Source: Dendrolimus kikuchii (Eukaryota; Arthropoda; Insecta; Lepidoptera; Lasiocampidae). From it: a stretch of 64,000 nucleotides of DNA. Every line of letters starts with the position of its first letter. The first letter of the stretch is position 1. Below, one piece after another: positions 43,511-55,700 of the stretch. Made by a program: the position numbers and the translations under genes. The notes under the pieces were generated by a model. That model made no database searches. It saw nothing but the letters and a program-made list of their open reading frames with translations, and was not told the DNA's origin. The stretch covers positions 7,691,388-7,755,387 of the forward strand of contig CM034406.1 in the NCBI GenBank assembly GCA_019925095.2, given 5' to 3'.

Positions 43511-46500
43511 ATTTGGAATAAAATCTTTTCTTCTTCTCTATCTATCTTTTGAGTATGAATTTGAATATAATTTACTACGACTTGATGTTTTACAAACAAT
43601 GGATAAGATTTCATACCTAGTGTAATTTTTTTAACTGCAAATAATTTGTTTTGGGCAGCAACTCCCTAATCTGCGAATTCCTGGTTACGTTCCAATTCCC
43701 TTGTTTACATTACAGTTCCCACGCCTTTCCTGCTTGCTTCATGGTAACAAGCAGGAGAGTGGCGAGAGAAGTGGACATGCAATAGTGATATTAATAGAAG
43801 GACCACTCGTAAATCTAGAAAATTATTTGTAATATGTTTATTTCACTTTTTATATTTGACCCTCCACGATTCATGTATGGATCCAATGTCAATTTCCAAG
43901 CAAAACCTTTAGCCAAATTAGAGTTTTTGAGTGACATCAAACGAGAGAGTTCTTGTGGCAGCTCAAACAAAGTTATCTGACTAGACTAATAAGAATTTCA
44001 ACATTAACACAATGCTTCTTTAAAAAAAATTAATATTCTGTAATTCTGGTTCACTTCAATTTGAAATATTTTTAGTATTTTATTACGGTAATTTTTTGTG
44101 TAATTTTTGTTTTTGTATTACGAAAGCTTCAATGTGTGTAAAATTAAAATGCCTTCATTCCATGGCTATTTTACAAATCCATATTTATTGAGACCCTTCA
44201 ATATTCATGGGCTCTGTATGATTATTAATCAGTATTAACGTTTTATGTATTTATAAATTATAAGTTTTATACTAACTTTTATTTACAATTACTTCTAGAT
44301 CAATGATGCCGTGCGAAAATAAATTTACTCCATTAAAATGACTATTTGAACACTCACCTTCAGTTTGTCACACTTTCACAGTAACATAATAACATAAACA
44401 AAAATAAGTTGTAAAACATTTGTACGTTAGTTCAATTTCACTTCACAGAAAATGCTTTATCGATATCAAATTTTACAATATTTCTCAGCTTTCTTCAAAC
44501 ACTTTTTGTGTTAATGGTACTGTTTTACTCGGAATTTTAAAACATGTTTCGAGTTTTAAAAAGAAATGTACAATTGGGTACAGTCGTATTGTGTGAAATT
44601 GTGTTGGTATGCGACGGTTACTTTCTTCGAGTGTCGATGACTAAGTACCCATCACGTAGTCCATTAGACACAGGTGAAATGGTGGGAGGTTTCAATCTAG
44701 TCTTTTCGATGCATAACGGTTCCATTTTTTAATTTTACTTTAAGGTCATATTTGTATTTCGAAGGACATGCTCGAATTATTTAACTGCTTGATATTTTAG
44801 AAGCGTCTTAAGAAATTAGACGGGGTCATTTCTGTCTTTCAATTTGTATAGAAATGAGAAATAAAAATATTAAAAAAAGAAAACCATCTTTATTGTTATA
44901 AAAAAGGTTTCATAAGTGCCTTTTTAACTGTCGGCTAGTTTTGATTTAGTCTTTTATTTTAATATAAAAAGTTGTAAATTTTGCTATTTATTATAGCCAT
45001 ATTCTATTAGCTATTTAGTTATATTTTGTATTTTAAACGCAGATTTGTCCTTAAAAATATTCCATAATCTAAGAAACAAATAGTAAGTAACAAATAAGCA
45101 GATAAGTAGGTAAAGTTACATATTTTTCTATTTATATTTTGAAGTTGATGCCTCATTTCTATCTCAATTGTAAGACAGAAATTAACTGTCTATTTTAGGA
45201 ATTAACTCGGCTACAAATAACAGTACATTTAGTCTAAACGAAAACATTCCAAAAATCACATTTATCTTACACCATAAACCGAAACCATTGATTGATAAAT
45301 AGTTAAGTAAACACCAAGAAATTTTTAAGATTATTAACTTGTAGGTAAATAATTTATTGCTAACTTTACTAGGCAACAAGGTGCAAAACTCTTAAATGAC
45401 GGAAAAATTTTCTTAAATAAAATAATTTTTGTTCACTAAGAGTGAAAATCATTGATCATAATTTTTAAACAGGAGCTAGTATTTTATGTATGACTTTAGT
45501 GTTAATAAGTATTGCAATCTAAGTACACAGACAAATTGAAGCTTTTATAGCTGTTTGGTCCGGTCTGAATGTTATTTTACTATAATTATTACCCAGAACC
45601 CAAATCTAACTTGATTAGCTTGGGGGTACAGTGTTTGTCTTTGTCTGCCCATTTATTATTTAGTTATGAAATAATTTATTTCCATTTTCTCTAGCATTAT
45701 GTAAATAACTTCAAAATTATGGATGTTTTTAAATAAATCGCAATCAGATTATCATCTTTATACATATATAAAAACTCAGCTTTCGTATGTTTGTATACAC
45801 AATACTTGGAAAGTAGTCAATGGACTGAGTTCCTTAACAATTAATATCAAACTGAGTCACAGCTAAGTGTGGCCGGGTTTAGCTAGTCTTTATAAACTTA
45901 AAATAGGGGCAAGTAACTCTATAAAAGAAAGTACTAGTATCAAGGAACTTAGCAAGTATATATTACTATGTAAAAAGTCGTTAGTGCTAAACTAGTTTGA
46001 CACAGAACTACACTCCCTTGAAGATAATTGTGTTGTTAGTTGTAGTTCGTTTGCTGTTCCTACTATAATTAACTTTCAAAAAGGGGAAAGAGTTTAGTTA
46101 GTTCCTGTATTTCTATTGTGAGTATATTACAATATAAACTAGTGGTCGCCCGTGGTCGAAATTCAACCATAATAATTAATTTAAATTATAAATTTGAACA
46201 TTATTAAGGTTCTGTTGTCAAAGACTATACTTCTATGATCACAGATTTCGCCAAGGCTACACTGTTAGTTTGACTTTAACAATAAACAAAAGAGTATATA
46301 TGCGTGTGTGTCAAATACATGGTAGTGTGTGTAATGTTTTTTTTTAATTGATTTAATGTATTTTTTATGCATAATTAAAAAAAAATATTAGCAATCTGCA
46401 CTCCTTCTCTCTTCTTTGGTTGATAAACGCTCTCCTAACGTCTTCCCTTTCCTCTTCTACTTTCTACTTTGCCTTCTATTATTTTACAGAGAACGGTCTC

Positions 46501-46906
46501 GTGTCGTAGTAAATTTTCAAACATTCCAAACAGTGAGCCAAAACTTAGCTCACTGTATTACATGCAGGATAAAATTGTCATTTTGGCTGATGGTCTGTTC
46601 TTATATCTTAGTATTCATTCACTTGGCCTGCCATCGATCGGTTGAATGTTGAAATTACTTGTATGTAGCTTAAGTCAAATTTTAACCCACAGTAAATCAA
46701 GTGAACGATTGGTAAGATATAGGAACGGGCCATGATTCATATCTTTAATTCAAATTAATGTGAAATATTATGCTATGTTTTGCAACTACCAGTATATATA
46801 GGCACGCGATTCTGTAAAAGTGATCTTTTATGGGTTAAGAAGCACTCGTAATATGAAACTGGAATATGGAATGATTTAATTAATATATGCCTTACCTTCT
46901 TTCCAG
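43511..46906. other. Unassigned AT-rich intron of flotillin-2
   Basis: About 3.4 kb without a convincing exon. I looked here for the first flotillin-2 exon (MGNIHT... type start) and did not find it. The ORF at 44544-44732 and the one near 46416 lack splice or domain support. Confidence 0.4.
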
Positions 46907-47001
46907 GTGGCTGTTTTGGATCAACGTTCAAGAGGACCATAGTTGGCGGATGGGCTTGGGCCTGGTGGCTTGTCACGGATGTGCAGCGTATCTCCCTTGA
47001 G
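46907..47001 (+). CDS. Flo2: Flotillin-2 internal exon (conserved N-terminal segment)
   Basis: The acceptor CTTTCCAG|GT and donor GAG|GTATAG bound 95 nt. After completing a Gly codon it reads GCFGSTFKRTIVGGWAWAWW, then LVTDVQRISLE, the near-invariant N-terminal segment of flotillin-2 (reggie-1). Flotillin-2 is an SPFH/PHB-domain scaffold of membrane microdomains attached to the inner face of the plasma membrane. The preceding exon should carry the myristoylated MGN start and was not found, so it probably lies left of this window. Phase 2 entry and phase 0 exit match the next exon. Confidence 0.93.
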
Positions 47002-47884
47002 GTATAGTGTATATTTGATGTAACTAAGATCTTTCTTACCCAATGCACCATCTAAAAATATTACAATTATATTGGACTCTGTCTCACGAAATAAGTCCCG
47101 CAGATGCGGCGCTACGATCGTGCAACAGTGTTAGAAAAATAAAATATATTTAGAAAGATTCCGGTTTCATAGTATTAGTAAATAGAATAAAAATTTAATG
47201 TATCATTTATAATAAAACACTTGATAAAAACAACATAACAAGGTGGCTGGGCTTATCTGTAGTACAATTAGTTTCGTTATTTGCCGCGGGACTTTCTTCG
47301 TGAGATAGATCAACGTGTTAAAAATGACCCCATTACAATCCTTGGCCAGCAATGATCAAAATAAAGTTCAATGATATCTAAATATGTCTATAATTGTATA
47401 TGAACCTACTTTTATCCAGGTTTCTACTGTACTACAAAGCCGACTCGCTTTCATGAATTGCAAGGCCTATAATGTCAAATTTCTACAAATGGCAAGATAA
47501 AAAGAACGGACAGGAAGGTATAGAAACCTGATAATAAGAAATATTGTTTGGATAACAGCTGGTCTAGGCAAGGGTTGTCTATAAGTCATGTAATAATATG
47601 TAATCCGTTTATAAAAATAAAGGCCAATATAAGTACTGTCGATATCAATGAAGAACAGAGTTATTCTTTTGATTGCTGAAAATGGGGTAACTTACTTATG
47701 AATAGGAAGTTTACTCGAGTGAAACCACATAGAAATACTTAGTAATTTATGTATGAATATAAAAAAGCTATTATCAAAAGTCATGACCCTGAGAATGCTT
47801 TCTACGTCCGCCAGAACATGAATGTAACATTAGTTATATCACTTTAATTTAAACTAAAAGAGTAACTCGTTAACAGGTTAATTA

Positions 47885-47965
47885 ATAAAGTTGTAATTTA
47901 GTGGTTAACTCACTGGCGTTTCAAATATTGTGGGTTCGGATCATGCCTGGGAAGCATTAATTACT
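47885..47965 (+). repeat. Possible tRNA-like SINE head
   Basis: agtggttaactcactggcgt followed by gtgggttcggatcatgcctg resembles A and B boxes of a tRNA-derived SINE. The B box is imperfect. Confidence 0.35.
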
Positions 47966-48202
47966 TCATAGTTTCCTGGTGTAAGATATACTAAACTATA
48001 GGGTAGTTGATAATAAAATCAAATAAACTGAGATACTTTTTATCATCTAATAGAACGCTGGAGCCACCTTGATTCGATACCAGAGACTGTTAAAAAATAA
48101 TCTAAATTATGTTTATTATGACATTTTAGAAGTATGATGATAACAAGGTATTTTAATAGCTCGTTATATGGACATTGCTTTGTTGTAGAATGTATCACCT
48201 AC

Positions 48203-48315
48203 CACGTGCTAACTGTGAAGTAAAATAGCGCGATTAAATCTGCAGAACCGAGTATGACACCCGGCGATCCGCCTTGAAAAAGTGGTGGAAGCCCGAACCC
48301 AGTAGTGTGACGTTT
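48203..48315 (+). repeat. SINE body fragment next to flotillin-2 exon
   Basis: accacgtgctaactgtgaag ... acacccggcgatccgccttg matches the SINE body of 24.4-24.55 kb. It ends ~50 bp before the exon acceptor. Confidence 0.45.
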
Positions 48316-48364
48316 CTGTGTTAATATTGTTATTTATTATTAACAATAATTATAATTTCTTCAG

Positions 48365-48566
48365 GTTATGACATTAAACCCGATGTGCGAGTACGTAGAA
48401 ACGGCTCAAGGGGTACCTTTGACAGTTACGGGTGTCGCCCAATGCAAGATTATGAACGAAGATGAACTCCTTACGACTGCCTGCGAACAGTTCCTTGGAA
48501 AGACCGTCAGAGAGATCAAAATGACGATATTGCAGACCTTGGAAGGCCATCTGAGAGCTATACTTG
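48365..48566 (+). CDS. Flo2: Flotillin-2 internal exon (SPFH domain)
   Basis: The acceptor TTCTTCAG|GTTATG and donor CTTG|GTAAGT bound 202 nt (67 codons plus one base). It encodes VMTLNPMCEYVETAQGVPLT, VTGVAQCKIM and EQFLGKTVREIKMTILQTLE, then GHLRAIL, directly continuing the previous exon across a 1363-bp intron. It forms part of the SPFH domain. The following exon (TLTVEEVYKDRDQF-like) is not in the remaining 15.4 kb, so the next intron is longer than that. Confidence 0.95.
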
Positions 48567-48619
48567 GTAAGTGCTGTTCTCGATTCTACTTTTATTGGTA
48601 TAACACCATCTAGCGGCAA

Positions 48620-49310
48620 ATACAAATATTACATTAAAATTGTATTAAGTGGTTAGATAGAACTTAGGTTTGAAAGTCATTGTGAAAATAGATGGCGTTG
48701 TATTTATTAATTTATTATTTTTATCGTGAAATTAAAAACATCCTATCCTATCTATAGTCTGACGGTGTTTTCTAAAAATCCAATAAGAAACATTTTAATC
48801 ATTTTAAACAATTTGACCTATACTCTATAACGCTTAAATTATAAAATCAAACAATGAAAGTGTAAGAATGAATGAAGTGTAAGATAGATTCACCACTTTA
48901 TTCTTTAGAAGAACGTAAGCATCATGGACTAATACTCAAAATTCCAATCTTTCAGTAAAAACGTATCAGAAACGACAAAATCGGACGTAACTAGATGGCG
49001 TTTTTTTCACATTTTTGACTGTACAGTATTAATTTTTTCTTAGACCAAGGCAGTTGAAAATGAAAAAAAGACAAAGACTTTCAGATTTTAAATAATAGGG
49101 ATGTTACAATATACATATTACAATAAATGCTAACATTGTTTACATATAAAAACAGAATTTGAAATTTAATTAATTACTGTTTAAACAATAATAAATGCCA
49201 TTTGACTCATTTTACTTCTTTTTTTATTGGAAGTATCCCTATATATTTCCACAGAAGTATATTAAAATTACATATAATCGAATACAATGCAAGAAAACTT
49301 AACTTATTTG
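48620..49310. other. Unassigned flotillin-2 intron sequence
   Basis: AT-rich with nothing recognised. Confidence 0.35.
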
Positions 49311-49319
49311 TATTGTATT

Positions 49320-49645
49320 CTACTCATAGTCTCTCAAGACTGTAAGTAGGATACTGAGCCTAGATCACCATCTTCTATGGGTAAGGTGCCCAGAAGGCTG
49401 GCTACGTTTCCTCGCTGGATCGCCATACTGATCCGTTGGCCGAGGTAAGCACCAGCCCTCTGATCACCTGAAGAGTCAATGAGTCGTTTCTATAAATTTT
49501 GATAGAGGCTCATGGCCTCAGGACCTCACGGTCTAAGCGTCTTGACAGCAAACGTCACAAACATGTAACTCTCCCTGACAGTTGCATATTTGTGCCGCTT
49601 GAGTGATTCAGCTGTTTCCGTCGCCGAATCGGCTGATCTGGACGT
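49320..49645 (-). pseudogene. Degenerate retroelement ORF fragment
   Basis: The minus-strand translation gives SADSATETAESLKRHKYATV, RESYMFVTFAVKTLRP-stop, GPEAMSLYQNL-stop, then [20 protein letters not shown] and LLGTLP. This resembles the C-terminal segment found after the RT domain in some LINE polyproteins (W.GPEA...L...QRIS.AIQRGNA). Two nonsense codons are present. A related fragment lies at 55.6 kb. Confidence 0.5.
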
Positions 49646-50395
49646 GTTTGGTCATTTTACTTGTACCTACTTATATTGTTGTAAGTAGGTATGCTAGTAT
49701 ATAGATAGTAATCTATGAGTCTGCGACGTTTTGTAATTCGTATGATATAAAGTACAGTTTCCGGTCCGAATCTTGAGCGGTCGGCAGAACAGTAGCTTTG
49801 CTCATTAATCGTAGCCAATATAATGAGATTAATCGACACTGTTATGTTTTTGTTTCTTTATTCGAAAGGGAGAGTGCCTCATACTTCGAAAAAGGATCGA
49901 AATTTCATCTGTTCGTGGAAATAAGTAAACGCTTTAGAATTGTGCTAGGGACTATATCTCAGTTAATTTACTGTCCGCCCTCTTATTCCCCTATTGTAAT
50001 CATTTAGTACTCTTCTTCCATGCTAGGCACTTTCTGGAAGAATGGCGATTTATCTATTCTTAGAAATGATCAATGAATTGTCAATTTTAATTAAAATTGA
50101 TTTTGATCTTGACAAGATGTGACCTAGAAAGTCGTCCGTTTGAGGTAGGAACACATTATACGGATGTTACGAAGCGGTCGAACTTGACCGAAGTGCACAA
50201 TACGTACGCACACGCTGACGTCGAAACACGGTCAACGCTCGATTCGATCCGTCATCAATAGATTTGTAATTAATTATTAATATAGTGTTAAATAAAATAG
50301 AATTTCATACTATTGGAGAATGACAGAACTTTCGCCAAAACAAATGTCTTATTTCAGTAAATTCTAGTATGTTCTTAAAGTCATATTATATAATT
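49646..50395. other. Unassigned intron sequence with a GC-richer patch
   Basis: 49700-49760 shares ctatgagtctgcgacgtttt with the repeat at 61.6 kb. 50150-50250 (gcggtcgaacttgaccgaag, acgctgacgtcgaaacacgg) is locally GC-rich without an open frame. Confidence 0.3.
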
Positions 50396-50398
50396 TAC

Positions 50399-50565
50399 TA
50401 GCGGGTCAAGCAGACGTTGGTCTATTATGAAAAAGAACCAATGTTCTGAAAAAAAATCTAAACCCGATTGTAGCTCCACCTACTGGATCCAATTGTAAAT
50501 TTGGTTCCATCCCGGGACCCACTCTCAAACACACTAAAAATAAAGTGGCGGAAGAAGAATGAGAA
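50399..50565 (+). repeat. cccggcagacgttg family repeat, diverged
   Basis: gcagacgttggtctattatg, acccgattgtagctccacct and atcccgggacccactctcaa match 14.57 and 23.06 kb. Confidence 0.55.
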
Positions 50566-50944
50566 GTGACTAGCATACAGCTGCCATACAGCTTGTACAT
50601 GTAGTACAACATAAATAAAATAACTATATTATACTTCCGATAATTATATTTCCGACATTTTCTTCCGCTGCCATTGACTTCTTTAGTACAGTCTGTATTA
50701 TCATAAACTCGTGACTGGGACATACAACTTACATTTATATCTCATTGAATAAATATAGGACACCATACCTTGAGTAAGGCCAATACGAGGCCCTATTCGA
50801 TGCTACAAAGTAATTTTCCACTTATGATACTTAGATAGCATGATATAAAGCTTAGATTAATTCTTAATCATCTTTTTTTACTGTTTATATATCGGCAAAC
50901 AAACGCACATTATAACTTATTGCTATGCTAAGTTTTACTTGTGT

Positions 50945-51190
50945 TATGGATACATACATACATATTGTTATGCCTGTTTCCCTTTGGGCTAGGCAGATAC
51001 GACGGATCTCCACCTACTGCGATCTACAAGTTTTGTCGCGTTCATTTTCTTCACCTGACGGCGACGACACGTGGTGATTGTTACAATTTTGCACATTAGA
51101 TCAGAAAACTGCCTAAGCAATGTATGCTTTCCGCCCAGATACGAATTTGAGACGCGTGTATCTTCACCACTGCTCTACCACGGCTTAAGT
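50945..51190 (-). repeat. tRNA-derived SINE (antisense)
   Basis: Read on the minus strand it has the head aagccgtggtagagcagtgg (A-box-like), a degenerate B box (tcaaattcgtatctggg) and the body acaatcaccacgtgtcgtcg. The far end carries catacatacatac. Confidence 0.55.
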
Positions 51191-51684
51191 TATTTTAATT
51201 TAATTCAAACCTCCTTTATGCTTAAAAATCACTGCACAGCACGTAAGTGTATAAATTGCCGATGAGTCAACGTTCGCGATAAAAAAAAACCTCACCCCAT
51301 GTTAAAAATAACTGAGAACAAAAGAATGGCTTTTTATCTATCCCAGATGTTTAACTAAGATAAATATTTGTTTCCGAGGCGGGATGTATTTGGTTAGGTT
51401 GTGCATTTTGAGTCTCAACGTTTTTGGTATATATTTGGGAGCGCAGACAACTTACAATATTAGGAGCTACTCTCAAAGCAGCAAGAACTTAGCCACTTGT
51501 TCAAACATACGATATTTAAATTATTCAAATTTAAAAATATTATGCTATTCTTAGGGCTCCGTAGCCATTTTGGGAACAACGAAACCTTTATGATCTGGTC
51601 CTGTAGGTATTTTTGTTTGACCGTCTGTCTTTGTATTTCACACACTTTTTCAGAAACTACTACTGGGTATAGGTGGAGTATTAA

Positions 51685-51890
51685 TTTTTGTTCCCAAGCT
51701 GGCAAATAGCCAACCTTCTTGTCTTCCGACATTAGTGGCCAGGTTCCAGTCTCCATAAGAGAGCAGCAAGCAGCACATTTGCGCATTAATGCTTTTGGTG
51801 TTGCAAATGTCCATATGCGATGGTAAACGCTTTCCATCATGTGAGCCGTCTGCCTGTCTGCGGAACTCATGCAATAAAAAAAATTGTGGT
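51685..51890 (+). repeat. Poly(A) interspersed family P
   Basis: Sense copy: ggccaggttccagtctccat, tgcaaatgtccatatgcgat, then gaactcatgcaataaaaaaa. Confidence 0.7.
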
Positions 51891-51894
51891 TGTG

Positions 51895-52180
51895 CGATTC
51901 ACACAGGGCAAAAGTGAAACTTCAGAAAAGTAGCCTACGAGAGAATGAGATAAATATAGAGTATAAGGAGTATTAAGATAATTATAAGGTTTATTATTTT
52001 TATGTTTTTACTAAGTAAAAAAATATTTCATATTTTAATGTAAAATATTACATTCATATATTAATATTTAAGATATATTATAGCACATATTATTTAGATT
52101 CCATGTTTTCTAACTAAAATAGGAAACAAACTCTCTAGTTTCAATTTCATTTATGAACTTCAAAATATTTCCAACTCTAT
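51895..52180. other. AT-rich intron sequence
   Basis: Nothing recognised. Confidence 0.3.
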
Positions 52181-52184
52181 CTTT

Positions 52185-52400
52185 ATGAGCGTGGTGTTTA
52201 AATTATTATATATCTCTTTTTGTATCGCTTTATTTCGTTTCATTGAGTTTCAAATCACAACGATACTAAAGAAGTTTCACTTCAAAAACAGACAGAAGTC
52301 CCGCCTTAATAGAAAGTGGTATCCGGTGCCTATAGACATTTACAACATCAACAAGTTTGGGCTAAACCACGCGTTGCCAGCCTTTAGGATGGGATAGGAC
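52185..52400 (-). repeat. Two abutting repeat fragments (gaagtgaaacttcttta type and family P)
   Basis: 52215-52285 is the reverse complement of 63455-63510 (ttcatt gagtttcaaatcacaa cgat). 52300-52400 carries a diverged family P segment (ggtatccggtgcctatagac, tacaacatc). Confidence 0.45.
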
Positions 52401-53575
52401 ATTGGAGTAGGGGAAGGGGGCCATCGGAATTCTCCGCACAAGATACGATTAGCTCAAGGCTATCCGTTTCACGCCGATATATTATATTCTGTGAGAGCGT
52501 GGTATCACTCCGATCGAGCTAGTTTTAAGAGATGTAAGTAAGTAAGTGGTCATATTTCTGGCATGGCTCTAGTGGATGAAATTTGGTAGAAAAGTAATCT
52601 CTATAGTGGTACATGTTGCATACACATTTATTATACACAGTTTGTACCTTTTTAATAATATTTCTTTATAAAATAGGAAAATGGGACTGAATAATTCTCT
52701 CTTTGTCTATCACTTATTTAAAAAATAACATGTTTTTCAATTTACAATAGAATACCATTATTAGCATCATAAAACTTTTCATTTAATGGGTAGTCTCCGC
52801 AGCAGTACATAATGGAGTAGAGTGTACCTGTAATAAGAGTTCAACAAGTCTGTTTTTAATAGTCGCATTCTGAATGTGATTATGAATTTAAAAAATATTT
52901 AAATGAGCCTATAAACTTCGTATAACTATTAAGGATAAGGTGGTTACTGAGTAATTTGAATTTTTATAGTCATATAAATTAGTAAAAAAAACCTACTTGC
53001 ATTGGGCAAAACCCGTGGAACAAATATCTCACTAGGGTTTTTTGTTCTATACGAGTTGAATGACACACAATGTAGGGTGCCCTATCCTGTAGAAAGGCTC
53101 TTTGTACAGTTTACAACTTATATATAGCAGTCTCTGACCGTTCAGTACAGTCAGCATAATTTCATTTGCATCTTCAGTACGTTTGTTTGTTTCAAACTTC
53201 AGTAGTTATTGTGAAATATTGCATCTGCAGAGAATGTTCTTATTCTTTCGCAAGATTAATATGTATCTTGTTTAGTATAACATAGAGCAGTTTTATGAAA
53301 GTTGTTTTGTATGTACGACCTTTGTAGTCAGATGGTCTCTTGGCATGCTTAATTCGTTAAAATACAATAGGACGCGAATGCAATAATACGACTATTTGCC
53401 TTGATGGAATATGAACAAAAAATATTTTCTGTGAATTATAAATGTACGCAAACTAATAACAAGTTTTGCACTCATATTTTAGACATTAGACATTATGTTC
53501 ATTTGCTGGATTCGAAAGACATTTTTAACCTACTTCCAAAAGGAGTAACTTCTCATTTTGTCTGTATCGTTTTTT
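52401..53575. other. Unassigned AT-rich intron sequence
   Basis: No supported exon or repeat family is seen. Confidence 0.35.
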
Positions 53576-53579
53576 TAAA

Positions 53580-54325
53580 TTTATTTGTAGGTGAGTTACG
53601 CTATTGCTCCGTCAATTATGTATAGATTTTATTTTTTGTCTTTATTCGGAAGCAATATACTAGTACTCCCAAAGTGGTCCCATGATCACTAAGTCAGCAG
53701 AGTCGCAGCGAAATTGAGACAAAACCTTATTAAAGAACGCCGAGTGTCTACATTCCTCGAAAAAAAAGCTTGTATATACGCGTGCCACTGTTAAATTTTC
53801 TACAGGCATTAAATTTTTTTGTATGAATGTTACGCGATTTCTCCATAAATTATGGAACGATTTTCAAATATATTTATTTTGTGCGAAAGAATATACTCCC
53901 GAGATAGTTCCATAGTCACCAAGTCAGGATGGTCTCATGAATGGTTAACAGACTTCTTTGTAATACGATATCGCCGTCTATTGTGGACTGATTTTCAATT
54001 TTTTTCTTTATTTATATATGTATACTCCCAAGGTGATCCCATGGTCATTAAGTCAGGTTCAGATGAGTGGATCCCAAAGAAATCGTGAGAAACCCTCGAA
54101 AATTGTTTGTTACGCGATTGCTCCGTCAATTATGGACCGATTTATTTTTATTTTTGTTCGAAAGAGTATACTCCCGAGGTTGTTTCATTGACACCAAGTC
54201 AAGATCTAAGAGTGGATCGCAGAGAAATTGAGAGCAACCCTTGCTGACGTGCGTCTACACCGAAGAGTGAGATAGCAACCTTATATACGCGTGTCAGTAG
54301 TACAATTTCTACAGGTACCTAATAT
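53580..54325 (+). repeat. Degenerate tandem array, about four units of ~150-200 bp
   Basis: A motif series recurs: ttacgcgattgctccgtcaa, ttatggaccgattt, gtatactcccgaggt, gtcaccaagtcaggat and gtggatcgcagagaaattga. Copies begin near 53595, 53827, 53957 and 54108. The last ends in the gcgtctacaccgaagagtga / tatatacgcgtgtcagtag segment, also at 53750 and 12.3 kb. Non-coding. Confidence 0.65.
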
Positions 54326-54607
54326 ATTATTTCTAAAACTATACAAGTATTTGCGCAACTAGCAAAAAATAAATATTTAATCGACTTCTTTCTACAACAT
54401 CTTGAAGCCGGTTTCAAGATGTTGTAGATATCGATACCTACTCATGCGTTCTTATTCTTAGAATACACAATAAATCTGGCCAATGTCCAGTAGTCATGAA
54501 TATTTCATGTAATACTTAATTAAGCAAATGAGCATCAGATTTGAATTGACTCTTATATACCTCCACCAAAGCTAATCAATATCCAACAAATGCTGTTCAT
54601 TTTAAAA

Positions 54608-54703
54608 CTTATAAATCTAGGGGACTTCCTCGCGGCTAATAGCAGAATCCTTTTGCTTATAAATCTAGGGGACTTCCTCGCGGCTAATAGCAGAATCCTT
54701 TTG
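54608..54703 (+). repeat. Perfect 48-bp tandem duplication
   Basis: cttataaatctaggggactt...gaatccttttg occurs at 54608-54655 and again at 54656-54703 with no mismatch. Confidence 0.92.
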
Positions 54704-54729
54704 CTTATATAAAAACTTAATTAAGTTTT

Positions 54730-54870
54730 TTATATATAGGTATGTGAAGTAAAACTTCAGTGAACAATTAACTAATTAATGGTGAAAACCGCTTAAAAAT
54801 CCGTTGCGTGATTTAGAAGGAGTAAGCGGATATACAGACAGACGCGGAAAGCGCCCTTGTTTTTTATAAT
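54730..54870 (+). repeat. Interspersed fragment shared with 62.1 kb
   Basis: ggtgaaaaccgcttaaaaat, gatatacagacagacgcgga and aagcgcc parallel 62110-62210. Confidence 0.5.
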
Positions 54871-55590
54871 ATATACAGATATATTTATTTGAAAATAAAA
54901 CTGCACAGGATATCTACACTATTCATGTTGTCACTCAAAACGTTATAAGTTTATTATCCCAGTTTTATTTTTTGTCCGGGAGTTTGTGAATTTATGCAGT
55001 GCAAAAATTTGTACAAAAAATATATTGAAAATATGCTGACGCTACCTGCTTCCAGTGCTAACGTGCAAACGATCACGTAGGCACACGAAGGCAGCAAACG
55101 GGGCTTTTACTACGGCGAAAATACTGCAATCTCTGTGATAATATCACCGTTACGAGTAATAAAATATCAAACGCGAAGCGATATTAAATGTTATTATGTA
55201 TTTTGAGAAATAATAATTCTTTTGCTAACCATATCTTTTAATAAATAAGTTATATTTGTGAAATATATACATTACATATGTGTGTACCAAGATTTCATAG
55301 GCGTTTTTGCTATTGAACTTATTGACTACATCAATGATTGATGGGTTATATCGTATTGTTGAACTTTGTATAACACCAGCACTCCATTGACGCGAGACTG
55401 CATCTTTATATTCATATCTTCTGAATCCTGCAAAATAGCGAAATGAAACATACATTTAAAATTTACATTCAATGTCTGTTTTGTTCCCATATTCCGGGAT
55501 TTTAGTTTATTATTTAAAACAATGAAGAAACAAAATAAAAAATACTATTAAATACTAACATAAAGTAAGTTATAAATAAGTTAGTATAAC
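54871..55590. other. Unassigned intron sequence
   Basis: AT-rich. The minus ORF 55455-55225 has no domain, start context or splice support. Confidence 0.3.
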
Positions 55591-55594
55591 TATG

Positions 55595-55700
55595 TAACAA
55601 ATTGCCGCCAGAGGGAGGCGTACCTAACCAAAGCTGGGTGTATTTCCACGCTGTATGGTAATGCTGATTCGTTGCGCGAAAACGAACCATAACTTTTATT
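55595..55700 (-). repeat. Fragment related to the 49.3-kb retroelement piece
   Basis: accaaagctgggtgtatttc, cacgctgtatggtaatgctg and attcgttgcgcgaa parallel the [14 protein letters not shown] coding part at 49.4 kb. Confidence 0.4.

Noticed and set aside
44544..44732. 62-codon plus ORF as a possible first flotillin-2 exon
   Set aside because: Its sequence does not resemble the conserved MGN-start flotillin N-terminus and it lacks a suitable donor.
46773..47051. 92-codon minus ORF over the flotillin-2 exon
   Set aside because: Antisense of the conserved flotillin-2 exon, whose sense frame has splice sites and a clear match.
53401..53625. 74-codon plus ORF (MMEYEQKIFSV...)
   Set aside because: No domain; it runs into the degenerate repeat array; AT-rich codon content is expected by chance.
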